Positions 11,354 to 25,802 of a stretch of 64,000 bases of DNA are shown one piece after another. Below the pieces are notes generated by a model that saw only the letters and a program-made list of their open reading frames with translations, searched no databases and was not told where the DNA came from. The position numbers and the translations under genes were made by a program. Positions within the stretch are counted from its first letter, which is position 1, and each line of letters begins with the position of its first letter. The stretch comes from Anaspis maculata (taxonomy: Eukaryota > Arthropoda > Insecta > Coleoptera > Scraptiidae), in NCBI GenBank assembly GCA_949128115.1, contig OX421966.1, positions 53,503,416-53,567,415 of the forward strand, given 5' to 3'.

Positions 11354-12319
11354 CTAGACGGCGACTGGTCGTTTTGGCAGAATTCCACGCAATTCTTCCT
11401 CAGACAGCTTTTTAAATTGATTATCGGCCGATTTCAGGCACAAGGACAACCAGAATTTGCTATTTCTGTCAATCTTCTCATCCGTGACCGATATGTCTCG
11501 GATATGATCGATCAGACTGCTAGTTTCCTGCGGATGATTCGTCGACATAATATGTCCGTTTTGGAGCAGCTGCATGGCAGCCGTCTCGACGTCTCCGGCA
11601 GATCTGGTTTCTAGCAATTCTCGCAGGCATCTCATCAGAGCCGTGGTCAGATAATCGTAGTGCTCGCCGTCCACCGTTCTGGCCTTGAACAGGAAATCAC
11701 CCATTATGGCCACCGAGACGGCAAAGTACTCGGGTTTCATGGTTCTGACTGACTCACGGGCTGAAAAAAAAAATTGGATTAGAACAATATAAAACGGTTA
11801 TATGAAGAGAAAGATTATGCTGGGATTCGTTCAGGTGGGCACTACTTACTTATGAAGAGCCTTTCGAGATACGCCAGGAATAAGTCTTTCAGATTTTGCG
11901 AGTTCACCTCGACCTTGTAGAACGCGCGTGAGCTTGTCCACATGACGAATTTGGTCGCAAGTTCAGCGTCGTACAGACACCTGACGTAGAGGCACTTTAT
12001 CGTCTCGCTGGAAAAAAAAATCGGCGTTATTCTCTCACTAACATCAGTTGAATTTGAAGATCACTCACCTGACTTCTTCCTGTGTTGTTACGCTCTTGGA
12101 CCAGAACTCAAGTAGAAACTTGGTTTTTTGGGTGAACTTGATACCGTCATCCGCCTGATCCAATAAGGAGAGTCTCCTAGCCAGCTCGTCCACCATTTTG
12201 CACTCTGGTGTAATTGGTTCCTTGTTGGGCGTTGAAGACGAAGAGGCCCGCTCGTTAACCGGCGTTACCTCTCCAGGTCTCCCAGCGCCACGTCCACAAC
12301 TCACTTTTGCTTGATTCAT
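11354..12319 (-). CDS. G7: MIF4G-like array protein, consensus sequence
   Basis: Exons are 12319-12069, 12007-11850 and 11760-11354. No amino-acid change from G1; Asn122 is AAT. Type I. Confidence 0.85.
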
Positions 12320-13038
12320 GGTTGATGGAGAAAACTTTTTAGAAACACAATTTATACACACACGATGCTTTCGGTAAGACTGATCGACTGGGAATGGAAG
12401 AGGGCATATTCGAGGGAGGCCCTTTATACTTTCTAGCTGTGCCCACTTCGAAATACCGTCAGGCAACCTTCCATTGTCTCGCGAAACACAAAAGCCACTT
12501 TCGTTCCTTTGTCGCTTTGTACGAGAAGGCTCGGGCCATAAAGGCATTCGGATTATGGTCAGTTTCGATTGTGGATTGTTCTGGAAAAATCCATTTCGGG
12601 TACCTACCCATCACCTGTCTATCCACGTGGGCTCACTATCGATTTTTTTTTTCCGATATATAGCCTTGTCGATCAAGACATTCCCAAAACGACTGGCAAC
12701 CTGAGATTTCGGGAAGAGATTTCAGGATCAAAGGAGGACGTAGGTGGGAATTGAATGAGAAGCAAATTCATCAGTAGCGATTTATTCAAGTCACCCATCC
12801 ACCCACGTGGGCTCACCATCGATTTTTTTTCCTCCGTTTTTTTTTTTTCGGGTATATAGCCTTGTCGATCAAAACATCCCCAGAACGACCGGCAACCCGA
12901 GATTTCGGTATGAGATTTCAGGATCAAAGGAGGGCGTAGGTGGGAATTGAATGAAAAGCAAATTTATCAGTAGCGATTTATTCAAGTGAAAAAAATATAT
13001 ATACATATGTGACCAGTTATTGATCAGAAGCAGGTCGT

Positions 13039-14004
13039 CTAGACGGCGACTGGTCGTTTTGGCAGAATTCCACGCAATTCTTCCTCAGACAGCTTTTTAA
13101 ATTGATTATCGGCCGATTTCAGGCACAAGGACAACCAGAATTTGCTATTTCTGTCAATCTTCTCATCCGTGACCGATATGTCTCGGATATGATCGATCAG
13201 ACTGCTAGTTTCCTGCGGATGATTCGTCGACATAATATGTCCGTTTTGGAGCAGCTGCATGGCAGCCGTCTCGACGTCTCCGGCAGATCTGGTTTCTAGC
13301 AATTCTCGCAGGCATCTCATCAGAGCCGTGGTCAGATAATCGTAGTGCTCGCCGTCCACCGTTCTGGCCTTGAACAGGAAATCACCCATTATGGCCACCG
13401 AGACGGCAAAGTACTCGGGTTTCATGGTTCTGACTGACTCACGGGCTGAAAAAAAAAATTGGATTAGAACAATATAAAACGGTTATATGAAGAGAAAGAT
13501 TATGCTGGGATTCGTTCAGGTGGGCACTACTTACTTATGAAGAGCCTTTCGAGATACGCCAGGAATAAGTCTTTCAGGTTTTGCGAGTTCACCTCGACCT
13601 TGTAGAACGCGCGTGAGCTTGTCCACATGACGAATTTGGTCGCAAGTTCAGCGTCGTACAGACACCTGACGTAGAGGCACTTTATCGTCTCGCTGGAAAA
13701 AAAAATCGGCGTTAATCTCTCACTAACATCAGTTGAATTTGAAGATCACTCACCTGACTTCTTCCTGTGTTGTTACGCTCTTGGACCAGAACTCAAGTAG
13801 AAACTTGGTTTTTTGGGTGAACTTGATACCGTCATCCGCCTGATCCAATAAGGAGAGTCTCCTAGCCAGCTCGTCCACCATTTTGCACTCTGGTGTAATT
13901 GGTTCCTTGTTGGGCGTTGAAGACGAAGAGGCCCGCTCGTTAACCGGCGTTACCTCTCCAGGTCTCCCAGCGCCACGTCCACAACTCACTTTTGCTTGAT
14001 TCAT
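13039..14004 (-). CDS. G8: MIF4G-like array protein, consensus sequence
   Basis: Exons are 14004-13754, 13692-13535 and 13445-13039. No amino-acid change. It carries the AAC122 and intron 1 markers of G1, G4 and G5. Type I. Confidence 0.85.
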
Positions 14005-14723
14005 GGTTGATGGAGAAAACTTTTTAGAAACACAATTTATACACACACGATGCTTTCGGTGAGACTGATCGACTGGGAATGGAAGAGGGCATATTCGAGG
14101 GAGGCCCTTTATACTTTCTAGCTGTGCCCACTTCGAAATACCGTCAGGCAACCTTCCATTGTCTCGCGAAACACAAAAGCCACTTTCGTTCCTTTGTCGC
14201 TTTGTACGAGAAGGCTCGGGCCATAAAGGCATTCGGATTATGGTCAGTTTCGATTGTGGATTGTTCTGGAAAAATCCATTTCGGGTACCTACCCATCACC
14301 TGTCTATCCACGTGGGCTCACTATCGATTTTTTTTTTCCGATATATAGCCTTGTCGATCAAGACATTCCCAAAACGACTGGCAACCTGAGATTTCGGGAA
14401 GAGATTTCAGGATCAAAGGAGGACGTAGGTGGGAATTGAATGAGAAGCAAATTCATCAGTAGCGATTTATTCAAGTCACCCATCCACCCACGTGGGCTCA
14501 CCATCGATTTTTTTTCCTCCGTTTTTTTTTTTTCGGGTATATAGCCTTGTCGATCAAAACATCCCCAGAACGACCGGCAACCCGAGATTTCGGTATGAGA
14601 TTTCAGGATCAAAGGAGGGCGTAGGTGGGAATTGAATGAAAAGCAAATTTATCAGTAGCGATTTATTCAAGTGAAAAAAATATATATACATATGTGACCA
14701 GTTATTGATCAGAAGCAGGTCGT

Positions 14724-15689
14724 CTAGACGGCGACTGGTCGTTTTGGCAGAATTCCACGCAATTCTTCCTCAGACAGCTTTTTAAATTGATTATCGGCCG
14801 ATTTCAGGCACAAGGACAACCAGAATTTGCTATTTCTGTCACTCTTCTCATCCGTGACCGATATGTCTCGGATATGATCGATCAGACTGCTAGTTTCCTG
14901 CGGATGATTCGTCGACATAATATGTCCGTTTTGGAGCAGCTGCATGGCAGCCGTCTCGACGTCTCCGGCAGATCTGGTTTCTAGCAATTCTCGCAGGCAT
15001 CTCATCAGAGCCGTGGTCAGATAATCGTAGTGCTCGCCGTCCACCGTTCTGGCCTTGAACAGGAAATCACCCATTATGGCCACCGAGACGGCAAAGTACT
15101 CGGGTTTCATGGTTCTGACTGACTCACGGGCTGAAAAAAAAAATTGGATTAGAACAATATAAAACGGTTATATGAAGAGAAAGATTATGCTGGGATTCGT
15201 TCAGGTGGGCACTACTTACTTATGAAGAGCCTTTCGAGATACGCCAGGAATAAGTCTTTCAGATTTTGCGAGTTCACCTCGACCTTGTAGAACGCGCGTG
15301 AGCTTGTCCACATGACGAATTTGGTCGCAAGTTCAGCGTCGTACAGACACCTGACGTAGAGGCACTTTATCGTCTCGCTGGAAAAAAAAATCGGCGTTAA
15401 TCTCTCACTAACATCAGTTGAATTTGAAGATCACTCACCTGACTTCTTCCTGTGTTGTTACGCTCTTGGACCAGAACTCAAGTAGAAACTTGGTTTTTTG
15501 GGTGAACTTGATACCGTCATCCGCCTGATCCAATAAGGAGAGTCTCCTAGCCAGCTCGTCCACCATTTTGCACTCTGGTGTAATTGGTTCCTTGTTGGGC
15601 GTTGAAGACGAAGAGGCCCGCTCGTTAACCGGCGTTACCTCTCCAGGTCTCCCAGCGCCACGTCCACAACTCACTTTTGCTTGATTCAT
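14724..15689 (-). CDS. G9: MIF4G-like array protein, I233S
   Basis: Exons are 15689-15439, 15377-15220 and 15130-14724. Private change Ile233 to Ser in the linker before the last Leu-rich helix (T to G on the coding strand). It has the intron 1 marker of G1, G4, G5 and G8 but AAT at Asn122, so it is a mixed haplotype. Type I. Confidence 0.85.
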
Positions 15690-16408
15690 GGTTGATGGAG
15701 AAAACTTTTTAGAAACACAATTTATACACACACGATGCTTTCGGTGAGACTGATCGACTGGGAATGGAAGAGGGCATATTCGAGGGAGGCCCTTTATACT
15801 TTCTAGCTGTGCCCACTTCGAAATACCGTCAGGCAACCTTCCATTGTCTCGCGAAACACAAAAGCCACTTTCGTTCCTTTGTCGCTTTGTACGAGAAGGC
15901 TCGGGCCATAAAGGCATTCGGATTATGGTCAGTTTCGATTGTGGATTGTTCTGGAAAAATCCATTTCGGGTACCTACCCATCACCTGTCTATCCACGTGG
16001 GCTCACTATCGATTTTTTTTTTCCGATATATAGCCTTGTCGATCAAGACATTCCCAAAACGACTGGCAACCTGAGATTTCGGGAAGAGATTTCAGGATCA
16101 AAGGAGGACGTAGGTGGGAATTGAATGAGAAGCAAATTCATCAGTAGCGATTTATTCAAGTCACCCATCCACCCACGTGGGCTCACCATCGATTTTTTTT
16201 CCTCCGTTTTTTTTTTTTCGGGTATATAGCCTTGTCGATCAAAACATCCCCAGAACGACCGGCAACCCGAGATTTCGGTATGAGATTTCAGGATCAAAGG
16301 AGGGCGTAGGTGGGAATTGAATGAAAAGCAAATTTATCAGTAGCGATTTATTCAAGTGAAAAAAATATATATACATATGTGACCAGTTATTGATCAGAAG
16401 CAGGTCGT

Positions 16409-17374
16409 CTAGACGGCGACTGGTCGTTTTGGCAGAATTCCACGCAATTCTTCCTCAGACAGCTTTTTAAATTGATTATCGGCCGATTTCAGGCACAAGG
16501 ACAACCAGAATTTGCTATTTCTGTCAATCTTCTCATCCGTGACCGATATGTCTCGGATATGATCGATCAGACTGCTAGTTTCCTGCGGATGATTCGTCGA
16601 CATAATATGTCCGTTTTGGAGCAGCTGCATGGCAGCCGTCTCGACGTCTCCGGCAGATCTGGTTTCTAGCAATTCTCGCAGGCATTTCATCAGAGCCGTG
16701 GTCAGATAATCGTAGTGCTCGCCGTCCACCGTTCTGGCCTTGAACAGGAAATCACCCATTATGGCCACCGAGACGGCAAAGTACTCGGGTTTCATGGTTC
16801 TGACTGACTCACGGGCTGAAAAAAAAAATTGGATTAGAACAATATAAAACGGTTATATGAAGAGAAAGATTATGCTGGGATTCGTTCAGGTGGGCACTAC
16901 TTACTTATGAAGAGCCTTTCGAGATACGCCAGGAATAAGTCTTTCAGATTTTGCGAGTTCACCTCGACCTTGTAGAACGCGCGTGAGCTTGTCCACATGA
17001 CGAATTTGGTCGCAAGTTCAGCGTCGTACAGACACCTGACGTAGAGGCACTTTATCGTCTCGCTGGAAAAAAAAATCGGCGTTATTCTCTCACTAACATC
17101 AGTTGAATTTGAAGATCACTCACTTGACTTCTTCCTGTGTTGTTACGCTCTTGGACCAGAACTCAAGTAGAAACTTGGTTTTTTGGGTGAACTTGATACC
17201 GTCATCCGCCTGATCCAATAAGGAGAGTCTCCTAGCCAGCTCGTCCACCATTTTGCACTCTGGTGTAATTGGTTCCTTGTTGGGCGTTGAAGACGAAGAG
17301 GCCCGCTCGTTAACCGGCGTTACCTCTCCAGGTCTCCCAGCGCCACGTCCACAACTCACTTTTGCTTGATTCAT
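16409..17374 (-). CDS. G10: MIF4G-like array protein, R180K and S84N
   Basis: Exons are 17374-17124, 17062-16905 and 16815-16409. It has a private conservative Arg180 to Lys change and the shared S84N change at the end of exon 1. Type I. Confidence 0.85.
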
Positions 17375-18093
17375 GGTTGATGGAGAAAACTTTTTAGAAA
17401 CACAATTTATACACACACGATGCTTTCGGTAAGACTGATCGACTGGGAATGGAAGAGGGCATATTCGAGGGAGGCCCTTTATACTTTCTAGCTGTGCCCA
17501 CTTCGAAATACCGTCAGGCAACCTTCCATTGTCTCGCGAAACACAAAAGCCACTTTCGTTCCTTTGTCGCTTTGTACGAGAAGGCTCGGGCCATAAAGGC
17601 ATTCGGATTATGGTCAGTTTCGATTGTGGATTGTTCTGGAAAAATCCATTTCGGGTACCTACCCATCACCTGTCTATCCACGTGGGCTCACTATCGATTT
17701 TTTTTTCCGATATATAGCCTTGTCGATCAAGACATTCCCAAAACGACTGGCAACCTGAGATTTCGGGAAGAGATTTCAGGATCAAAGGAGGACGTAGGTG
17801 GGAATTGAATGGGAAGCAAATTCATCAGTAGCGATTTATTCAAGTCACCCATCCACCCACGTGGGCTCACCATCGATTTTTTTTCCTCCGTTTTTTTTTT
17901 TTTCGGGTATATAGCCTTGTCGATCAAAACATCCCCAGAACGACCGGCAACCCGAGATTTCGGTATGAGATTTCAGGATCAAAGGAGGGCGTAGGTGGGA
18001 ATTGAATGAAAAGCAAATTTATCAGTAGCGATTTATTCAAGTGAAAAAAATATATATACATATGTGACCAGTTATTGATCAGAAGCAGGTCGT

Positions 18094-19059
18094 CTAGACG
18101 GCGACTGGTCGTTTTGGCAGAATTCCACGCAATTCTTCCTCAGACAGCTTTTTAAATTGATTATCGGCCGATTTCAGGCACAAGGACAACCAGAATTTGC
18201 TATTTCTGTCAATCTTCTCATCCGTGACCGATATGTCTCGGATATGATCGATCAGACTGCTAGTTTCCTGCGGATGATTCGTCGACATAATATGTCCGTT
18301 TTGGAGCAGCTGCATGGCAGCCGTCTCGACGTCTCCGGCAGATCTGGTTTCTAGCAATTCTCGCAGGCATCTCATCAGAGCCGTGGTCAGATAATCGTAG
18401 TGCTCGCCGTCCACCGTTCTGGCCTTGAACAGGAAATCACCCATTATGGCCACCGAGACGGCAAAGTACTCGGGTTTCATGGTTCTGACTGACTCACGGG
18501 CTGAAAAAAAAAATTGGATTAGAACAATATAAAACGGTTATATGAAGAGAAAGATTATGCTGGGATTCGTTCAGGTGGGCACTACTTACTTATGAAGAGC
18601 CTTTCGAGATACGCCAGGAATAAGTCTTTCAGATTTTGCGAGTTCACCTCGACCTTGTAGAACGCGCGTGAGCTTGTCCACATGACGAATTTGGTCGCAA
18701 GTTCAGCGTCGTACAGACACCTGACGTAGAGGCACTTTATCGTCTCGCTGGAAAAAAAAATCGGCGTTATTCTCTCACTAACATCAGTTGAATTTGAAGA
18801 TCACTCACCTGACTTCTTCCTGTGTTGTTACGCTCTTGGACCAGAACTCAAGTAGAAACTTGGTTTTTTGGGTGAACTTGATACCGTCATCCGCCTGATC
18901 CAATAAGGAGAGTCTCCTAGCCAGCTCGTCCACCATTTTGCACTCTGGTGTAATTGGTTCCTTGTTGGGCGTTGAAGACGAAGAGGCCCGCTCGTTAACC
19001 GGCGTTACCTCTCCAGGTCTCCCAGCGCCACGTCCACAACTCACTTTTGCTTGATTCAT
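18094..19059 (-). CDS. G11: MIF4G-like array protein, consensus sequence
   Basis: Exons are 19059-18809, 18747-18590 and 18500-18094. No amino-acid change from G1. Type I. Confidence 0.85.
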
Positions 19060-19778
19060 GGTTGATGGAGAAAACTTTTTAGAAACACAATTTATACACA
19101 CACGATGCTTTCGGTAAGACTGATCGACTGGGAATGGAAGAGGGCATATTCGAGGGAGGCCCTTTATACTTTCTAGCTGTGCCCACTTCGAAATACCGTC
19201 AGGCAACCTTCCATTGTCTCGCGAAACACAAAAGCCACTTTCGTTCCTTTGTCGCTTTGTACGAGAAGGCTCGGGCCATAAAGGCATTCGGATTATGGTC
19301 AGTTTCGATTGTGGATTGTTCTGGAAAAATCCATTTCGGGTACCTACCCATCACCTGTCTATCCACGTGGGCTCACTATCGATTTTTTTTTTCCGATATA
19401 TAGCCTTGTCGATCAAGACATTCCCAAAACGACTGGCAACCTGAGATTTCGGGAAGAGATTTCAGGATCAAAGGAGGACGTAGGTGGGAATTGAATGAGA
19501 AGCAAATTCATCAGTAGCGATTTATTCAAGTCACCCATCCACCCACGTGGGCTCACCATCGATTTTTTTTCCTCCGTTTTTTTTTTTTCGGGTATATAGC
19601 CTTGTCGATCAAAACATCCCCAGAACGACCGGCAACCCGAGATTTCGGTATGAGATTTCAGGATCAAAGGAGGGCGTAGGTGGGAATTGAATGAAAAGCA
19701 AATTTATCAGTAGCGATTTATTCAAGTGAAAAAAATATATATACATATGTGACCAGTTATTGATCAGAAGCAGGTCGT

Positions 19779-20744
19779 CTAGACGGCGACTGGTCGTTTT
19801 GGCAGAATTCCACGCAATTCTTCCTCAGACAGCTTTTTAAATTGATTATCGGCCGATTTCAGGCACAAGGACAACCAGAATTTGCTATTTCTGTCAATCT
19901 TCTCATCCGTGACCGATATGTCTCGGATATGATCGATCAGACTGCTAGTTTCCTGCGGATGATTCGTCGACATAATATGTCCGTTTTGGAGCAGCTGCAT
20001 GGCAGCCGTCTCGACGTCTCCGGCAGATCTGGTTTCTAGCAATTCTCGCAGGCATCTCATCAGAGCCGTGGTCAGATAATCGTAGTGCTCGCCGTCCACC
20101 GTTCTGGCCTTGAACAGGAAATCACCCATTATGGCCACCGAGACGGCAAAGTACTCGGGTTTCATGGTTCTGACTGACTCACGGGCTGAAAAAAAAAATT
20201 GGATTAGAACAATATAAAACGGTTATATGAAGAGAAAGATTATGCTGGGATTCGTTCAGGTGGGCACTACTTACTTATGAAGAGCCTCTCGAGATACGCC
20301 AGGAATAAGTCTTTCAGATTTTGCGAGTTCACCTCGACCTTGTAGAACGCGCGTGAGCTTGTCCACATGACGAATTTGGTCGCAAGTTCAGCGTCGTACA
20401 GACACCTGACGTAGAGGCACTTTATCGTCTCGCTGGAAAAAAAAATCGGCGTTATTCTCTCACTAACATCAGTTGAATTTGAAGATCACTCACCTGACTT
20501 CTTCCTGTGTTGTTACGCTCTTGGACCAGAACTCAAGTAGAAACTTGGTTTTTTGGGTGAACTTGATACCGTCATCCGCCTGATCCAATAAGGAGAGTCT
20601 CCTAGCCAGCTCGTCCACCATTTTGCACTCTGGTGTAATTGGTTCCTTGTTGGGCGTTGAAGACGAAGAGGCCCGCTCGTTAACCGGCGTTACCTCTCCA
20701 GGTCTCCCAGCGCCACGTCCACAACTCACTTTTGCTTGATTCAT
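19779..20744 (-). CDS. G12: MIF4G-like array protein, consensus sequence
   Basis: Exons are 20744-20494, 20432-20275 and 20185-19779. The protein is unchanged. A private silent change sits in exon 2 (Glu132 GAA to GAG). Type I. Confidence 0.85.
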
Positions 20745-21463
20745 GGTTGATGGAGAAAACTTTTTAGAAACACAATTTATACACACACGATGCTTTCGGT
20801 AAGACTGATCGACTGGGAATGGAAGAGGGCATATTCGAGGGAGGCCCTTTATACTTTCTAGCTGTGCCCACTTCGAAATACCATCAGGCAACCTTCCATT
20901 GTCTCGCGAAACACAAAAGCCACTTTCGTTCCTTTGTCGCTTTGTACGAGAAGGCTCGGGCCATAAAGGCATTCGGATTATGGTCAGTTTCGATTGTGGA
21001 TTGTTCTGGAAAAATCCATTTCGGGTACCTACCCATCACCTGTCTATCCACGTGGGCTCACTATCGATTTTTTTTTTCCGATATATAGCCTTGTCGATCA
21101 AGACATTCCCAAAACGACTGGCAACCTGAGATTTCGGGAAGAGATTTCAGGATCAAAGGAGGACGTAGGTGGGAATTGAATGAGAAGCAAATTCATCAGT
21201 AGCGATTTATTCAAGTCACCCATCCACCCACGTGGGCTCACCATCGATTTTTTTTCCTCCGTTTTTTTTTTTTCGGGTATATAGCCTTGTCGATCAAAAC
21301 ATCCCCAGAACGACCGGCAACCCGAGATTTCGGTATGAGATTTCAGGATCAAAGGAGGGCGTAGGTGGGAATTGAATGAAAAGCAAATTTATCAGTAGCG
21401 ATTTATTCAAGTGAAAAAAAAATATATACATATGTGACCAGTTATTGATCAGAAGCAGGTCGT

Positions 21464-22429
21464 CTAGACGGCGACTGGTCGTTTTGGCAGAATTCCACGC
21501 AATTCTTCCTCAGACAGCTTTTTAAATTGATTATCGGCCGATTTCAGGCACAAGGACAACCAGAATTTGCTATTTCTGTCAATCTTCTCATCCGTGACCG
21601 ATATGTCTCGGATATGATCGATCAGACTGCTAGTTTCCTGCGGATGATTCGTCGACATAATATGTCCGTTTTGGAGCAGCTGCATGGCAGCCGTCTCGAC
21701 GTCTCCGGCAGATCTGGTTTCTAGCAATTCTCGCAGGCATCTCATCAGAGCCGTGGTCAGATAATCGTAGTGCTCGCCGTCCACCGTTCTGGCCTTGAAC
21801 AGGAAATCACCCATTATGGCCACCGAGACGGCAAAGTACTCGGGTTTCATGGTTCTGACTGACTCACGGGCTGAAAAAAAAAATTGGATTAGAACAATAT
21901 AAAACGGTTATATGAAGAGAAAGATTATGCTGGGATTCGTTCAGGTGGGCACTACTTACTTATGAAGAGCCTTTCGAGATACGCCAGGAATAAGTCTTTC
22001 AGATTTTGCGAGTTCACCTCGACCTTGTAGAACGCGCGTGAGCTTGTCCACATGACGAATTTGGTCGCAAGTTCAGCGTCGTACAGACACCTGACGTAGA
22101 GGCACTTTATCGTCTCGCTGGAAAAAAAAATCGGCGTTATTCTCTCACTAACATCAGTTGAATTTGAAGATCACTCACTTGACTTCTTCCTGTGTTGTTA
22201 CGCTCTTGGACCAGAACTCAAGTAGAAACTTGGTTTTTTGGGTGAACTTGATACCGTCATCCGCCTGATCCAATAAGGAGAGTCTCCTAGCCAGCTCGTC
22301 CACCATTTTGCACTCTGGTGTAATTGGTTCCTTGTTGGGCGTTGAAGACGAAGAGGCCCGCTCGTTAACCGGCGTTACCTCTCCAGGTCTCCCAGCGCCA
22401 CGTCCACAACTCACTTTTGCTTGATTCAT
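21464..22429 (-). CDS. G13: MIF4G-like array protein, S84N; altered promoter region
   Basis: Exons are 22429-22179, 22117-21960 and 21870-21464. It carries S84N. The region upstream of the start codon differs from most copies: the TCAGTC initiator-like motif is GCAGTC, and a TGA interrupts the frame upstream of Met1. G15 and G19 share this haplotype. It sits directly left of the first type II block. Confidence 0.85.
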
Positions 22430-23151
22430 GGTTGATGGAGAAAACTTTTTAGAAACACAATTTATACACACACGATGCTTTCGGTAAGACTGCTCGACTG
22501 GGAATGGAAGAGGGCATATTCGAGGGAGGCCCTTTATACTTTCTAGCTGTGCTCACTTCGAAATACCGTCAGGTAACCTTCCATTGTCTCGCGAAACACA
22601 AAAGCCACTTTCGTTCCTTTGTCGCTTTGTACGAGAAGGCTCGGGCCATGAAGGCATTCGGATTATGGTCAGTTTCGATTGTGGATTGTTCTGGAAAAAT
22701 CCATTTCGGGTACCTACTCATCACCTGTCTATCCACGTGGGCTCACTATCGATTTTTTTTTTTCGGATATATAGCCTTGTCGATCAAGACATTCCCAAAA
22801 CGACTGGCAACCTGAGATTTCGGGAAGAGATTTCAGGATCAAAGGAGGACGTAGGTGGGAATTGAATGAGAAGCAAATTCATCAGTAGCGATTTATTCAA
22901 GTCACCCATCCACCCACGTGGGCTCACCATCGATTTTTTTTCCTCCGTTTTTTTTTTTTTTCGGGTATATAGCCTTGTCGATCAAAACATCCCCAGAACG
23001 ACCGGCAACCCGAGATTTCGGTATGAGATTTCAGGATCAAAGGAGGGCGTAGGTGGGAATTGAATGAAAAGCAAATTTATCAGTAGCGATTTATTCAAGT
23101 GAAAAAAATAAATATACATATGTGACCAGTTATTGATCAGAAGCAGGTCGT

Positions 23152-24117
23152 CTAGACGGCGACTGGTCGTTTTGGCAGAATTCCACGCAATTCTTCCTCA
23201 GACAGCTTTTTAAATTGATTATCGGCCGATTTCAGGCACAAGGACAACCAGAATTTGCTATTTCTGTCAATCTTCTCATCCGTGACCGATATGTCTCGGA
23301 TATGATCGATCAGACTGCTAGTTTCCTGCGGATGATTCGTCGACATAATATGTCCGTTTTGGAGCAGCTGCATGGCAGCCGTCTCGACGTCTCCGGCAGA
23401 TCTGGTTTCTAGCAATTCTCGCAGGCATCTCATCAGAGCCGTGGTCAGATAATCGTAGTGCTCGCCGTCCACCGTTCTGGCCTTGAACAGGAAATCACCC
23501 ATCATGGCCACCGAGACGGCAAAGTACTCGGGTTTCATGGTTCTGACTGACTCACGGGCTGAAAAAAAAAATTGGATTAGAACAATATAAAACGGTTATA
23601 TGAAGAGAAAGATTATGTTGGGATTCGTTCAGGTGGGCACTACTTACTTATGAAGAGCCTTTCGAGATACGCCAGGAATAAGTCTTTCAGATTTTGCGAG
23701 TTCACCTCGACCTTGTAGAACGCGCGTGAGCTTGTCCACATGACGAATTTGGTCGCAAGTTCAGCGTCGTACAGACACCTGACGTAGAGGCACTTTATCG
23801 TCTCGCTGGGAAAAAAAATCGGCGTTATTCTCTCACTAACATCAGTTGAATTTGAAGATCACTCACCTGACTTCTTCCTGTGTTGTTACGCTCTTGGACC
23901 AGAACTCAAGTAGAAACTTGGTTTTTTGGGTGAACTTGATACCGTCATCCGCCTGATCCAATAAGGAGAGTCTCCTAGCCAGCTCGTCCACCATTTTGCA
24001 CTCTTGTGTAATTGGTTCCTTGTTGGGCGTTGAAGACGAAGAGGCCCGCTCGTTAACCGGCGTTACCTGTCCAGGTCTCCCAGCGCCACGTCCACAACTC
24101 ACTTTTGCTTGATTCAT
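23152..24117 (-). CDS. G14: MIF4G-like array protein, type II (E17Q, P38Q, I155M)
   Basis: Exons are 24117-23867, 23805-23648 and 23558-23152. It has three changes: E17Q and P38Q in the polar N-terminus and I155M in the helical body. Intron 2 carries the T that marks type II. This is a single type II gene inside a type I neighbourhood, and it matches G23 and G34 at its 5' end. Confidence 0.85.
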
Positions 24118-24836
24118 GGTTGATGGAGAAAACTTTTTAGAAACACAATTTATACACACACGATGCTTTCGGTGAGACTGATCGACTGGGAATGGAAGAG
24201 GGCATATTCGAGGGAGGCCCTTTATACTTTCTAGCTGTGCCCACTTCGAAATACCGTCAGGTAACCTTCCATTGTCTCGCGAAACACAAAAGCCACTTTC
24301 GTTCCTTTGTCGCTTTGTACGAGAAGGCTCGGGCCATAAAGGCATTCGGATTATGGTCAGTTTCGATTGTGGATTGTTCTGGAAAAATCCATTTCGGGTA
24401 CCTACCCATCACCTGTCTATCCACGTGGGCTCACTATCGATTTTTTTTTTCCGATATATAGCCTTGTCGATCAAGACATTCCCAAAACGACTGGCAACCT
24501 GAGATTTCGGGAAGAGATTTCAGGATCAAAGGAGGACGTAGGTGGGAATTGAATGAGAAGCAAATTCATCAGTAGCGATTTATTCAAGTCACCCATCCAC
24601 CCACGTGGGCTCACCATCGATTTTTTTTCCTCCGTTTTTTTTTTTTCGGGTATATAGCCTTGTCGATCAAAACATCCCCAGAACGACCGGCAACCCGAGA
24701 TTTCGGTATGAGATTTCAGGATCAAAGGAGGGCGTAGGTGGGAATTGAATGAAAAGCAAATTTATCAGTAGCGATTTATTCAAGTGAAAAAAATATATAT
24801 ACATATGTGACCAGTTATTGATCAGAAGCAGGTCGT

Positions 24837-25802
24837 CTAGACGGCGACTGGTCGTTTTGGCAGAATTCCACGCAATTCTTCCTCAGACAGCTTTTTAAAT
24901 TGATTATCGGCCGATTTCAGGCACAAGGACAACCAGAATTTGCTATTTCTGTCAATCTTCTCATCCGTGACCGATATGTCTCGGATATGATCGATCAGAC
25001 TGCTAGTTTCCTGCGGATGATTCGTCGACATAATATGTCCGTTTTGGAGCAGCTGCATGGCAGCCGTCTCGACGTCTCCGGCAGATCTGGTTTCTAGCAA
25101 TTCTCGCAGGCATCTCATCAGAGCCGTGGTCAGATAATCGTAGTGCTCGCCGTCCACCGTTCTGGCCTTGAACAGGAAATCACCCATTATGGCCACCGAG
25201 ACGGCAAAGTACTCGGGTTTCATGGTTCTGACTGACTCACGGGCTGAAAAAAAAAATTGGATTAGAACAATATAAAACGGTTATATGAAGAGAAAGATTA
25301 TGCTGGGATTCGTTCAGGTGGGCACTACTTACTTATGAAGAGCCTTTCGAGATACGCCAGGAATAAGTCTTTCAGATTTTGCGAGTTCACCTCGACCTTG
25401 TAGAACGCGCGTGAGCTTGTCCACATGACGAATTTGGTCGCAAGTTCAGCGTCGTACAGACACCTGACGTAGAGGCACTTTATCGTCTCGCTGGAAAAAA
25501 AAATCGGCGTTATTCTCTCACTAACATCAGTTGAATTTGAAGATCACTCACTTGACTTCTTCCTGTGTTGTTACGCTCTTGGACCAGAACTCAAGTAGAA
25601 ACTTGGTTTTTTGGGTGAACTTGATACCGTCATCCGCCTGATCCAATAAGGAGAGTCTCCTAGCCAGCTCGTCCACCATTTTGCACTCTGGTGTAATTGG
25701 TTCCTTGTTGGGCGTTGAAGACGAAGAGGCCCGCTCGTTAACCGGCGTTACCTCTCCAGGTCTCCCAGCGCCACGTCCACAACTCACTTTTGCTTGATTC
25801 AT
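24837..25802 (-). CDS. G15: MIF4G-like array protein, S84N; altered promoter region
   Basis: Exons are 25802-25552, 25490-25333 and 25243-24837. It has S84N and the same variant upstream region as G13, 3,373 bp away. Its intron 2 is type I. Confidence 0.85.
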
